IMG/VR virus record: IMGVR_UViG_3300025138_000231
Span: 1-29,393 of that record
Reading direction: 5' to 3' (one strand)
DNA from: a virus
DNA length: 29,393 nucleotides
The notes under the pieces were generated by a model, which had not been told where the DNA came from, made no database searches, and saw only the letters and a list, made by a program, of their open reading frames with translations. This document shows positions 1 to 8,234 of this stretch, piece by piece. Within the stretch, counting starts at the first letter, position 1; every line of letters begins with the position of its first letter. The translations under genes were made by a program, and so were the position numbers.

Positions 1-668
1 TTATTTAGGTCTATGCCTCGCTTTGCGTTGTTCTTTACACTATCAGGATAGTCGCTATATGAAGCAAGCTCTTCTTTGCTTAGAAGCTCTTTTAATTCCT
101 CTACTAACATTTGCTTTTGCAAGTCCTCGAAGCTATCGTCTTTTGACATGTCGTAACGGTCTGCGAAATACCCCTCTATACTGAACCCTTTGACCTCTCC
201 GCTTTTTGCTTTGGCATATAAATCGTCATCGTCAATTTTCATTGATACCATCCAGGTGCCCTCAGGTACATTTAAACCGTAGTGCCTTGATTTGTCTTGC
301 TCGCCCTCAACGATCCAAGACTCAACAATTGTTGTTCCCTTGATAGGTTGTTTATGCTCATAGGTTGCGTTCTGATGGTTTGAACGCTTAAAGAATAACT
401 CTGAGGCTTTCCTTACCGTATCCTTGCTAAAGTATATGTAATACTCATCTCCTGTCTTATCGTTTTTTCGGTAGATTTGTTTATTAGGAATTAAGGCAGC
501 GCCCATGAGCAACCGCTTTTCCTTATCTACTTCCGCAAGCATTACCTCTTGCTTATTCAAGGCAATAAAGTTTTCCTCTATTGCTGGTGTTTCGACAAGA
601 CTCACAGCCTCTATACCGCTGTTCTCGTCTTTCTCGTCAATGATTAATTCTACAATTCTCATATTCAT
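1..668 (-). CDS. XkdF-like prohead protease, 3' end outside window
   Basis: The first 222 codons of a putative capsid-maturation serine protease of the phage XkdF type, which cleaves scaffold or capsid protein during prohead assembly. The conserved core runs from about residue 53 (LLMGAALIPN) through YEHKQ (His105) and IVESWIVEG to GLNVPEGTWMVSMK and KGFSIEGYF (Ser163). His105 and Ser163 are my guess at the catalytic pair, not proven. The C-terminal SDYPDSVKNNAKRGIDLN is the beginning of a tail domain often fused to Bacteroidetes XkdF proteins, and the reading frame is still open at base 1. GGAGG lies at 673-677 on the minus strand, 4 nt before ATG 668 and 10 nt before ATG 662, so either start is possible. 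It follows the tape measure gene by 15 nt. Confidence 0.8.
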   Translation of the reverse strand, partial: MNMRIVELIIDEKDENSGIEAVSLVETPAIEENFIALNKQEVMLAEVDKEKRLLMGAALIPNKQIYRKNDKTGDEYYIYFSKDTVRKASELFFKRSNHQNATYEHKQPIKGTTIVESWIVEGEQDKSRHYGLNVPEGTWMVSMKIDDDDLYAKAKSGEVKGFSIEGYFADRYDMSKDDSFEDLQKQMLVEELKELLSKEELASYSDYPDSVKNNAKRGIDLN

Positions 669-683
669 ATAACCTCCGTTTTT

Positions 684-2768
684 TTAAAGTGTTGCATTTT
701 GTACTCTGTTTCTGTCTAATGCCTGAGCTGTGGTTACATCTCCGCTGACCACAAAGGCTTGCGTTGGCTGTTGCTGTAATTGTGCGAGCTGATTTACTCC
801 GCTGTCTCCGACTACGTTAAACTCAGGGGCGCCTCCTCCTCCAATTCCGCTTGGGCTTGGGTTGTCAACTGTTCCTCCTGGAGATTCAAATTTAGTAGCA
901 GCAATTGTTGCAATATTTGCAGCCGATGTTGCCGCAGCAAATGCAAGCGAAGCAATACCAGCTGGATTCGGTACAGGTCCAATAGCCACAGGCGACTGAG
1001 CTAAAGAAGCCGTTATTGCTTTTCCAGCATCAATGATTGCGCCTCCTAATTGCAAAGCCTTATTAAACTTAAATTGTTTTTTTGCAAGCGCTTCCTCTTC
1101 CTTGCTTCCTTTTTCCAACTTAGACATTTTATTTGCAAAAACAGCATCTCCTAATGCTTGCACGGCAGCTGCTCCTTTCTCAGCCATTTCCAAGCCTTCT
1201 TCAATTCCCTCAAATACTTTTTCTCTGTCTTCTTTTCTTTGCTTTTCTTCGTCTTCATAAAACTGCATTGTTATTTTTCCCATTGCAGCATACTTATTAA
1301 AAGTAGTTTCTACTTCTTTGTTTGCAGTTAATTCAGCAACATTTATGCTTTCTACACCAAATTCTTTTTCTGCCTCTAAGTCTTTTTGCCTAAATTCATT
1401 CCTTATGTCATTCTCAGCCTCTTGTTGTTGGAATAAAAATAATTCAATCAAGCGCTTACGTTCTAAAGCATTTATTTCCGTGTTTTTCTTTGTGTCTTCA
1501 ATTAGGCGATCAAATTTTACTTTGTTGAGCTTAAGTTCTTGATTAATGCCCTCTTCCATTATTTCAATTTCAAGGTCTTCAATTTGCCTTGCTACAGATA
1601 AACGTTTATCTTGAAACTTTTTCCAATTTTCATATTTTGTTTTTTCATGTTGAGCATCAAGGATTTCCATTTTATCGAATCCATCGGACTGTATCTTTCT
1701 TAAGCCTTTTATTTGCTCTACAAGTAATAACTGTTCTTTTTTATTTGCAGCAATCTTTGCATCTAATATTTTTTTTAATCTTTTTTCTTCTATTTTTTGC
1801 GCCTTTGTTGGATCTAAACCAAAAGCCATAGTTTCGCTATTAAACTGCTTAAATAATTCTTTATTTTCTTCTGTTATTTTACGATATGCCTCTTGCGTTG
1901 CCTTGCCTCTTTTTTGTATAGATTCCATAAACTCAAGCGCAACTTGCCTTTCTGCTTGCGCCGAAGACTTCCCTTGTGCTTGTAATACCTTTATGCGTTG
2001 TTCACGCGCTGCTGCTTCATTATCTTCAAGTTTGTTTAATTCATCAAGCTGCTTTCTTCTGGATGCCAATTCATCTTGATACCGCAACATTTCTGCATCG
2101 TGCCTTTTTTGCCTTGCCTCTTCTGCTTTCTTTTCTTGCTCTTCAAGTTTTTCTAAAGCTATCATCAAAGCTGCTACTGCCGTCAAAACAACTCCGATAC
2201 CTGTCAATGCAAAAGCCTTAGAGGCAGTTGTCATCCCTTTAAAAGCTTTTATTGCAACACCTCCAAATTGCTTAAATACTGGTATTGATTCGCGAATACC
2301 TTGAACCCCTTGCTGTATTGCTAATGCTGACTGCACCTTTAACAATGTTTCTTCAAGCGCTTCTGACTCTACTCCAACTAAACCCATTACTCCCTGGATA
2401 GCTGCAAAGCCACTGGTCGCTCCTGTTAATGCTCCTCCAAGCTTTTGATCTAAAGTCGTTGCTGCTGAATCAACTACTAAGTCGGTTTGTATTTGTACCT
2501 TTCTATATTGACCTACCTTTTCAAGTAACCCCTGATATTCTCGACTCGTTGTATCGCCAGCAAGCGCAAGTTCGTAAAGTCGATCCTCAGCCTCACCCAT
2601 TCTTGCTGTAAGCGGTTGAATATCTCCGTTAGCCTCCTCAAAAGTTTTATTTAAACCCTCTAAAGAATCATTTGCTACTTCGGTTGCTTTGCCTAAGTCT
2701 TTAAATTCTTCTGTCGCCTCGTCAACACCTTTAGTTTTTACATTGACATTTATTGACTTGTTTACCAT
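684..2768 (-). CDS. Tail tape measure protein
   Basis: A 694-aa protein with the build of a siphovirus tape measure. It would sit inside the tail tube and set tail length. It has a short N-terminal region, a glycine/alanine-rich stretch with one hydrophobic segment at about residues 185-205 (FALTGIGVVLTAVAALMIAL), a very long charged coiled coil at about 205-560 rich in Lys, Glu and Gln, a second alanine-rich hydrophobic part at about 565-630, and a Gly/Pro/Ser-rich C-terminus. By the usual 0.15 nm per helical residue the tail would be near 100 nm, which is an inference. Its start overlaps the preceding 62-aa gene by 7 nt. It is downstream of the large tail proteins, whereas in most siphoviruses it precedes them. 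Confidence 0.85.
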   Translation of the reverse strand: MVNKSINVNVKTKGVDEATEEFKDLGKATEVANDSLEGLNKTFEEANGDIQPLTARMGEAEDRLYELALAGDTTSREYQGLLEKVGQYRKVQIQTDLVVDSAATTLDQKLGGALTGATSGFAAIQGVMGLVGVESEALEETLLKVQSALAIQQGVQGIRESIPVFKQFGGVAIKAFKGMTTASKAFALTGIGVVLTAVAALMIALEKLEEQEKKAEEARQKRHDAEMLRYQDELASRRKQLDELNKLEDNEAAAREQRIKVLQAQGKSSAQAERQVALEFMESIQKRGKATQEAYRKITEENKELFKQFNSETMAFGLDPTKAQKIEEKRLKKILDAKIAANKKEQLLLVEQIKGLRKIQSDGFDKMEILDAQHEKTKYENWKKFQDKRLSVARQIEDLEIEIMEEGINQELKLNKVKFDRLIEDTKKNTEINALERKRLIELFLFQQQEAENDIRNEFRQKDLEAEKEFGVESINVAELTANKEVETTFNKYAAMGKITMQFYEDEEKQRKEDREKVFEGIEEGLEMAEKGAAAVQALGDAVFANKMSKLEKGSKEEEALAKKQFKFNKALQLGGAIIDAGKAITASLAQSPVAIGPVPNPAGIASLAFAAATSAANIATIAATKFESPGGTVDNPSPSGIGGGGAPEFNVVGDSGVNQLAQLQQQPTQAFVVSGDVTTAQALDRNRVQNATL

Positions 2769-2950
2769 AGCTCTTTAATTTTTTTGAGATGTTCTGAATT
2801 AGTTTTTTTGAGAATTTGCATCCTCTTTTTCTGCTTGAATATTCCCTTTATCCCTTTCTCTAAATTGTATAAACCTTTTGCAACCTGGACGTCATGGTTG
2901 CCCTCGTAGAAATCGTCTATTTGTAGTAAGTCTATTATGTTCTTTAACAT
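2762..2950 (-). CDS. Small protein between tail protein and tape measure
   Basis: A 62-aa basic protein whose family I do not recognise. It has an acidic N-terminal third (NIIDLLQIDDFYEGNHD) followed by a lysine-rich helical C-terminus. The start is fixed by a TAATG overlap with the 795-aa gene, and the end overlaps the tape measure start by 7 nt, so it is translated within the tail operon. Position suggests a tail-assembly or baseplate helper, but nothing in the sequence shows this directly. Confidence 0.7.
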   Translation of the reverse strand: MLKNIIDLLQIDDFYEGNHDVQVAKGLYNLEKGIKGIFKQKKRMQILKKTNSEHLKKIKELW

Positions 2951-5337
2951 TATGGTTGTTGTTGTATAAATATTTGATTTGCTACTGTTGTGCCATCTGC
3001 ATAAGTATAGGTAACCGTAATTGTAAAAATATTTACAATACCTTGTTCCGTTCTAAGTTGCGTAAAATCCTCATCGCATATATTGTTAGAGTCTGCTTCC
3101 GTTATAATAAGCTGCTTTACATTTGCGTTTACAGGAATACAAACTTGTATTATTCCATCCGATGTCAATGAGCTTGGAGTAATTGTTACACCAGCATCGC
3201 TTGTTGTTATGGCTGCGCTTACAGCTCCGTTAGGAAATAATATCTTTACATCTACGCATTGGCTTGCTAAGCTTGGAAAAAGTGGCTCTATTGGAACATT
3301 CCCTCCATCGCTAATGACAGGAGTAAAATCATTTAACAAAGTAAAGCTAACCTCTCCGCTTGTTAGGTTGGACTTCATGTCATTTATAACGTATCTTTTA
3401 TCCCTAATAATTACACGGTCATTTAGCTTTAGATTTGTAAGCAAGCTAATTGGCAGAATCGTCTTTACGCTTGTTTCTCTATTCTTTAGATTAAAAAGAT
3501 TGCTTAGATATCCTTGATAATAAACGCTAAATAAAGTATTTGGAACAGTCGCATCCAGGAGCGTGCTAATGTCGGCATGAAAGTTTAAAGTGTAATTTAA
3601 ATTAGTATCAAGTAAATCTTGCCCGAAAGGAACGTATTGACTTTGCGCTGTATGCGATCCAGTATTAAAGCTATAAGCTGCTGCAAGTTGGTCGTACTTA
3701 TACATAACAATAGGTTTAGGGGTATACCTATTCCCATCTTGATTTAATGTTTCGCCTATTTGCAAAGTTGTTCCTGAAAACTTTTGCATCATAAAATTTT
3801 CAAATGGTAGTTGTACTTTAAAATCGCCTCCGTCGTATTCAAATGATTCGCTTGTGTTTCCGTATCCTCTGCCTGTTAAGTTTTTAAATATTGTATTCGT
3901 TGCGCTTTCGCTTTCTTGGTACTTAAATTCTATGTTTTTAAAAAGCTTTACCCTGTCTATGTTTATGCTTTCTATATCTGTATATTGCGTTATGTCTACA
4001 ATAGCTCCTTTTGCATACCAATCATTTAAAGGTTCTATTTCATAAACATTTGCAGACGTTGCATAGCATGTTAAATTAAACATTTGTAAAATTCCTTTGA
4101 AAAAACTTTCTACTGTCATATCAGGCAAGTATCCAGATACTCCAAAAACGCTCAGCAAGCTAAATTGATTTGAATTGCCATAAAATAGGTTGCTCAATTC
4201 AATCTCATTTGATCCGTTAAATATTGTTGCCTCTTGCTGATAGCTTATAGAGACGTTAATGTTCATTGCTGCTTGCCCTCTGACCTTAAAAGTATATTGC
4301 CTATTTAGAGAAGTAATGCTTCCGATATCCTCTGCAATAAAATAACTATTATTTGCTGTACCCTCTATAACTTGGACGAGCTGACCATTTGCAAAAACAT
4401 CTAAATAATATATATCTGAGGAAGTTGTAAATACTGTTGCCCCTACTCTAACAAAATAATCTGTTACAAAGTATCCGCTTGGAATGTTTGGAAAGGCTGT
4501 AGCAAAAGGTTGGTGCACATAACTAAGCGTGTTTAATGTTGTATCAAAATAGTCGCTTGCATTTAAAGCTTGGTTGTAATTGTTACCTCCATTATAAGCC
4601 AAATTAAAACTAACCTCTTGTCGCTTACTGCTAAAGACAAACTGATTTTCATTTTGACAAAATAAATAAGCATTTTTAAATTGCTTGCTTTCTAAAAAAG
4701 TACCGTTAAAAGTGATACCGTATTTTGTTTGCATTCCCGAAAATATTGTATCTATTTTAATTGCTGGGAAAAGTTCGTCAAAGTGTATTGCGCCTGTTCC
4801 TGTACTTGGCTTTATATCCGTGCTTCCTCCATCTCCATAGGTTAAGTTTCTGCTTACAACTAAAGGGAACCTAATGTCATAATCTGTTGTGCCATCTATT
4901 ATTCTATTTTTTACTTCGGTTGCATTGTAAGTAAAATCGGTTGAAGTCAATTTAATATCAACAAGCTTGTCATTGCTAAATTTATCTTTTAAGCTTACAA
5001 CATCTCCATAAAAAGTAATTTGATAGCTGTACGCTTGGTTGTTTTTTACTTCCGCTTTTTCAAGGCTTATTTTTCCTGTTCTGAAAGGAGTTAAATCTAT
5101 TTCAATATTTCCATCTCTCCTTATGTTAAAGTCCAGGGTGCTGTCAATATCGTTTTGGTAAAAGTGTTGGAATATAGCATTGTTACTTGGGCTTGCTGGA
5201 ACGCTAAAACTTTGGCTAAAGTCCGTAAACACCTTGCTAATGTCTTGCACGTTTTGTTGGCTTGATGTTACGCTGATTGTTTCGTCATCAAATAAATCTA
5301 ACCTTTGCCCCTCTATGTAAACTTGTACCGTTCTCAT
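2950..5337 (-). CDS. Large tail/baseplate structural protein
   Basis: A 795-aa protein beginning MRTVQVYIEGQRLDLFDDE. I recognise it as a type common in Bacteroidetes siphoviruses, where it is encoded beside the tape measure and annotated only as tail or structural protein. The N-terminal 120 residues (KVFTDFSQSFSVPAS, then an ITFYGD motif) are the most conserved-looking part. The middle is beta-rich with many Asn, Ser, Thr and aromatic residues. The last 110 residues look like an Ig-like beta domain with a few cysteines. A tail-tip or baseplate hub role is inferred from size, composition and position. It starts with a TAATG overlap after the 370-aa gene and ends with one before the 62-aa gene. 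Confidence 0.7.
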   Translation of the reverse strand: MRTVQVYIEGQRLDLFDDETISVTSSQQNVQDISKVFTDFSQSFSVPASPSNNAIFQHFYQNDIDSTLDFNIRRDGNIEIDLTPFRTGKISLEKAEVKNNQAYSYQITFYGDVVSLKDKFSNDKLVDIKLTSTDFTYNATEVKNRIIDGTTDYDIRFPLVVSRNLTYGDGGSTDIKPSTGTGAIHFDELFPAIKIDTIFSGMQTKYGITFNGTFLESKQFKNAYLFCQNENQFVFSSKRQEVSFNLAYNGGNNYNQALNASDYFDTTLNTLSYVHQPFATAFPNIPSGYFVTDYFVRVGATVFTTSSDIYYLDVFANGQLVQVIEGTANNSYFIAEDIGSITSLNRQYTFKVRGQAAMNINVSISYQQEATIFNGSNEIELSNLFYGNSNQFSLLSVFGVSGYLPDMTVESFFKGILQMFNLTCYATSANVYEIEPLNDWYAKGAIVDITQYTDIESINIDRVKLFKNIEFKYQESESATNTIFKNLTGRGYGNTSESFEYDGGDFKVQLPFENFMMQKFSGTTLQIGETLNQDGNRYTPKPIVMYKYDQLAAAYSFNTGSHTAQSQYVPFGQDLLDTNLNYTLNFHADISTLLDATVPNTLFSVYYQGYLSNLFNLKNRETSVKTILPISLLTNLKLNDRVIIRDKRYVINDMKSNLTSGEVSFTLLNDFTPVISDGGNVPIEPLFPSLASQCVDVKILFPNGAVSAAITTSDAGVTITPSSLTSDGIIQVCIPVNANVKQLIITEADSNNICDEDFTQLRTEQGIVNIFTITVTYTYADGTTVANQIFIQQQP

Positions 5338-6449
5338 TATACTACATTTGAAATAACATCGTAAGCAAAGTCAAAACTAAGCGTGTAATTTATTGTACCC
5401 TCATTAATTCCTTTGCGCTTAAGCAAGCTTGAATCCTTAACAGTTACAGGAGTATATGCCGCAGCAAATAAACCATCCTTTTGCTCAGGATCGAACAGCA
5501 TGACTTTTTCGCTTAGAAGCATCTCTTGTATATACTCTCCGTATAAATCATTTACAAAACCTGTATTTAGTTTAATTGATTCTTTTCCGTTTTTATTGAA
5601 CTCTCTTATTTGACCTTGATTCGTTGGAACATAAGGTAAAACGCTTGGGTTCACTTTGTAGTTATCTGCCTTTACTTCTATGTTTCGTGTTTTGGCTTTT
5701 TGAAAAAATATTCTTGACCAAGAACCGTAACGATTAACAAAGTCAACCGCAACAGGAGAATACTTAGGCTCGCATTGCGGCTTGAAAGTTCCTGTCCACC
5801 TTACTGATGTTCCTCCCCCTAAATACTCAACTTTATTTCCTTTGGCTAAATTTGGCAAATATACTCGGCTGAATGTTTTTATGCCAGCAGATGTTGCCGT
5901 TATATTTTGAACTGAGCCAGTTGATAAATTAGTATATCTTATTACGTCATTGACCGCAAGCTCAACGTCAAAGCTTCCAGCCATATTCACAACCGCTGTT
6001 GTAAGCTGAGAGGAATCGTGATTGTAAAAATAAGTTCCCTCAGATAAAAACACGGTGCTACTGATTGTATTAAAACCCTCCATAAAATAGTTGTACCCAT
6101 CCATGAAATCCAATTCGCTGCTTGTATCTAAAATTGAATAAGTGCCATTTGTTAGCTTCTTATATGTTTTAAAAAGCACGTTGACCTTTGTGCTTGGGCT
6201 GATATCTAAGTCATACGAATTGTAAACATTCTGCCAATTAGTAAACGTAAAATACTCGCGAACATAAGGCGAGATATTATAATACATCTTTAAATTGTTT
6301 GATGCTGGAATTAATTTACTCAACGTATATTGAGGATCTGGTGGTTGGCTTCCTGTTGTCCATAAGAACAGTTCAACCTTTGAGCCTGTTACTCCTGATA
6401 CCCCTGTTAAATCTACTGGTATATTGTATGGCGATCTTGCTACATTCAT
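5337..6449 (-). CDS. Tail structural protein
   Basis: A 370-aa beta-rich protein, N-terminus MNVARSPYNIPVDLTG, of a kind that sits next to the large tail protein in Bacteroidetes phages. It contains repeated short Asn/Thr/Tyr-rich strands, a cysteine in FKPQCEPKYSPVAVDFVNR, a basic WSRIFFQKAKTR stretch, and a C-terminus ending FDFAYDVISNVV. No enzyme motif is visible. A distal-tail or adaptor role is plausible from its position between the neck proteins and the large baseplate protein, but I cannot show it. It overlaps the upstream gp10-like gene by ATGA and the downstream gene by TAATG. Confidence 0.65.
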   Translation of the reverse strand: MNVARSPYNIPVDLTGVSGVTGSKVELFLWTTGSQPPDPQYTLSKLIPASNNLKMYYNISPYVREYFTFTNWQNVYNSYDLDISPSTKVNVLFKTYKKLTNGTYSILDTSSELDFMDGYNYFMEGFNTISSTVFLSEGTYFYNHDSSQLTTAVVNMAGSFDVELAVNDVIRYTNLSTGSVQNITATSAGIKTFSRVYLPNLAKGNKVEYLGGGTSVRWTGTFKPQCEPKYSPVAVDFVNRYGSWSRIFFQKAKTRNIEVKADNYKVNPSVLPYVPTNQGQIREFNKNGKESIKLNTGFVNDLYGEYIQEMLLSEKVMLFDPEQKDGLFAAAYTPVTVKDSSLLKRKGINEGTINYTLSFDFAYDVISNVV

Positions 6450-6994
6450 TTGCTTAATCTTTTAAAATTTTCTTTTGTTATTTGGTCGAATAGTTTTTCC
6501 ATGTCAAGACCGTATTTATCTACTAATTCATCAGGCAACCTTTTGAAATACTTCTCAAATGGCTTTGTAAAAAATAGCGTTGGTTTTATTCCTTTGTTAA
6601 ATATGCTTCGAGCTATCAAAAAATTAAGGCTCTTTCTCTTTATGAATTTGCCTTGCTTATCTCTTGGCGCTATGCCTTTTCTTATTGTCCATTTATCAAA
6701 TGCGCTTGGTGGCGGCATTCCTTTTAATCCTCGTTTACCGCCTTTGCTTTTGTATGCGTATCCATCTAAAGATTTACCGCTTTTTACCCCTTTGACTCCG
6801 CGATCCTGATAGAATCCGTAATCCTCCATCTCAAAACTTATCTGCACCGAGTTCTTAGATTCCTTTACATACGATTTAAGGCTGTCTTTAAGCTTTCCGC
6901 TTGTGTTTTGACTTGATAGGTTTTGCTTTGCCTCTTGAATAACATTATCTCTAAAGTCATTGAGCAATTCTTGTATGTTGTCAAATTCAGCCAT
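6446..6994 (-). CDS. HK97 gp10-like head-tail joining protein
   Basis: A 182-aa basic protein resembling the HK97 gp10 neck family, which joins the head connector to the tail. The features I use are the N-terminal helix followed by SGKLKDSLKSYVKESKNS, and YGFYQDRGVKGVKSG, similar to the YG.F...G...R core of that family. A basic, glycine-rich central loop (KGGKRGLKGMPPPSAF) follows, and then a helical C-terminus. It starts by TAATG overlap with the preceding 150-aa gene and overlaps the next gene by ATGA, so it belongs to the neck/tail operon. It could instead be another tail-completion protein. Confidence 0.6.
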   Translation of the reverse strand: MAEFDNIQELLNDFRDNVIQEAKQNLSSQNTSGKLKDSLKSYVKESKNSVQISFEMEDYGFYQDRGVKGVKSGKSLDGYAYKSKGGKRGLKGMPPPSAFDKWTIRKGIAPRDKQGKFIKRKSLNFLIARSIFNKGIKPTLFFTKPFEKYFKRLPDELVDKYGLDMEKLFDQITKENFKRLSK

Positions 6995-7446
6995 TAGCAG
7001 ATTGTTCCGTCATTCGGGATGAGTATATCGCATGTCATTGTGAAACCGCCAAGCTTATTTTCAAAGCGCTCAGTAAAAGGCTCGCAAGTTGGGTTTCCAT
7101 CCACCTGGAATTTATCGCTGTATAAATCTCCTCTCCTTAAAAGTTCGTAGCATCTATTCTGAACAGCAAGCATTGTATTAAGCACCCAAAGCTCGTTGTC
7201 ATTGCCATCAAATTTATTTGGGCTTTTCTCTTTTGATATATCGGTTATATCCATTGCAAGAATAGAAATATTATAACGAATGACATTGCCCTCAAATGTT
7301 GCGGTATTGACAATTAAATGAACGAGTGGAAATATGGTTTGTTTCGCCAAGTCAACCTCAAAGATGTCGCCCTGAGTTACGGTTGAGATTATAGGATCCG
7401 ATTCAAAGTGGGTTTTTAGTTTGTCTATGATATCAAAGTAATTCAT
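6994..7446 (-). CDS. Probable tail completion/terminator protein
   Basis: A 150-aa protein beginning MNYFDIIDKLKTHFESDP. The small alpha/beta layout (helix, FPLVHLIV strand, IRYNISILAMDI strand, long helix around MLAVQNRCYELL, final FTMTCDILIP strand) fits the tail terminator or tail-completion fold of siphoviruses. Its place between the chaperone and the gp10-like gene supports this. The ATG overlaps, as ATGA, the stop codon of the -1 frame of the chaperone gene and not the frame-0 stop, so the two are translationally coupled only if the -1 frame is read. The function is inferred. Confidence 0.6.
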   Translation of the reverse strand: MNYFDIIDKLKTHFESDPIISTVTQGDIFEVDLAKQTIFPLVHLIVNTATFEGNVIRYNISILAMDITDISKEKSPNKFDGNDNELWVLNTMLAVQNRCYELLRRGDLYSDKFQVDGNPTCEPFTERFENKLGGFTMTCDILIPNDGTIC

Positions 7447-7715
7447 CGTTTCATTTGTTGTTTAAGTTCGTTTGCTTCGATTTCGTTTTTTTGTTTTTCG
7501 AATGCGAGATATGTGAGACATTTAGTAAGTCGGAGCTTTGCAACTTCGTCAAGCTTGGTAACATCTTTTTGAGCGAGGCAATAGAAGCTGCTATACCATC
7601 CCCATTGTTTTCCGAATAAATATCTTTCGCTGTACTGCTGGAATTCGTCATCGTCTTCAGTTCGCTCTGTAAATAACTGAGAGTAAGATTTAGTAATTCG
7701 CTTCCTAAAGTCCAA
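7443..7715 (-). CDS. -1 frame extension of tail-assembly chaperone
   Basis: A 90-codon frame lying wholly inside the 3' third of the 250-aa gene, one base back. It has no ATG; its first codon is TTG within a T9 run, so it is most simply read by -1 frameshifting. The joined protein would have residues 1-163 of the frame-0 protein plus 90 residues, 253 aa in total. Its peptide is not random: FGKQWGWYSSFYCLAQ, then DVTKLDEVAKLRLTKCLTYLAFEKQKNE is a pattern I recognise from the second chaperone frame of Bacteroidetes phages. Its TGA makes an ATGA overlap with the next gene. By analogy with lambda gpG/gpGT, the extension would bind tail tube subunits while the shared part coats the tape measure. 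Confidence 0.75.
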   Translation of the reverse strand: MDFRKRITKSYSQLFTERTEDDDEFQQYSERYLFGKQWGWYSSFYCLAQKDVTKLDEVAKLRLTKCLTYLAFEKQKNEIEANELKQQMKR

Positions 7716-8203
7716 AAAAAAACCGAGGCGCTTATCGCAACATCCAGGGGAGCAAACCTCATCAAATCTTGCATGTCCTCATTAGGCTCATAATCTACAA
7801 TTGAATACTTGTCTTTTTGCTTTTCTTTTATTGGTCTAAACATTACAGCCATCGCCTTATGATACGTTTCCCAATTTTGCAAGTTGTTTTCCAAGTCAAC
7901 GTATTCTCCAAATGAAATATCGTCAAGCTTTGGAATAAATCCGAACTCAATGTTTTTAATTTTAAATTTTCTAATTAGCTTCGGTTTCTCGCTGAATACT
8001 TTTGTAAAATGCGTAATCAATCCGTTTAGGTCTTTCATTTTTATTTTACCTACCTCCGATAAATCTATTCCGCAAAATATTTGGATCATTTTCTGAGCAA
8101 TAAACTCCTCGTCATTTGAAGCCTCTTTTGTCTTTACGAACTTTTGATACCTTGATAATGGTATTTCGCTTAATGAGCTTGGTAGTAATAAATCTACTTT
8201 CAT
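7451..8203 (-). CDS. Tail-assembly chaperone, frame-0 product (gpG-like)
   Basis: A 250-aa protein that I take for the tail-assembly chaperone which protects the tape measure during tail assembly. Residues 1-163 are mostly helical with the conserved-looking LSEIPLSRYQKF near the start and MQDLMRFAPLDVAISASVFF just before the slip site. After the slip site the frame does not end: it continues 87 residues (WTLGSELLNLTL, NGDGIAASIASL, and a Lys/Ser/Asn-rich end). So frame-0 and -1 products have nearly equal length but different C-termini, unlike lambda, where the short form simply stops. The NGDGI region looks constrained too. It starts 31 nt after the methyltransferase gene with AAAGG upstream. 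The assignment rests on motif recall and the slip site. Confidence 0.75.
   Translation of the reverse strand: MKVDLLLPSSLSEIPLSRYQKFVKTKEASNDEEFIAQKMIQIFCGIDLSEVGKIKMKDLNGLITHFTKVFSEKPKLIRKFKIKNIEFGFIPKLDDISFGEYVDLENNLQNWETYHKAMAVMFRPIKEKQKDKYSIVDYEPNEDMQDLMRFAPLDVAISASVFFWTLGSELLNLTLSYLQSELKTMTNSSSTAKDIYSENNGDGIAASIASLKKMLPSLTKLQSSDLLNVSHISHSKNKKTKSKQTNLNNK
7715..7721 (-). promoter_or_regulatory. T-TTT-TTT slippery heptamer
   Basis: Minus-strand T9 run (7714-7722), read in frame 0 as GTT TTT TTT TGG. The phase T_TTT_TTT fits a canonical X_XXY_YYZ -1 slippery heptamer. A slip turns V-F-F-W into V-F-F-L and opens the 90-codon extension. I did not identify a clear downstream stem or pseudoknot. 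Confidence 0.75.
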
Positions 8204-8234
8204 AACTATATAACCTTTTTATTTTTGATTTGTA

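Noticed and set aside
3083-3517. 144-codon plus-strand frame
   Set aside because: It lies wholly inside the 795-aa tail protein on the other strand, with no motif. All real genes here are on the minus strand.
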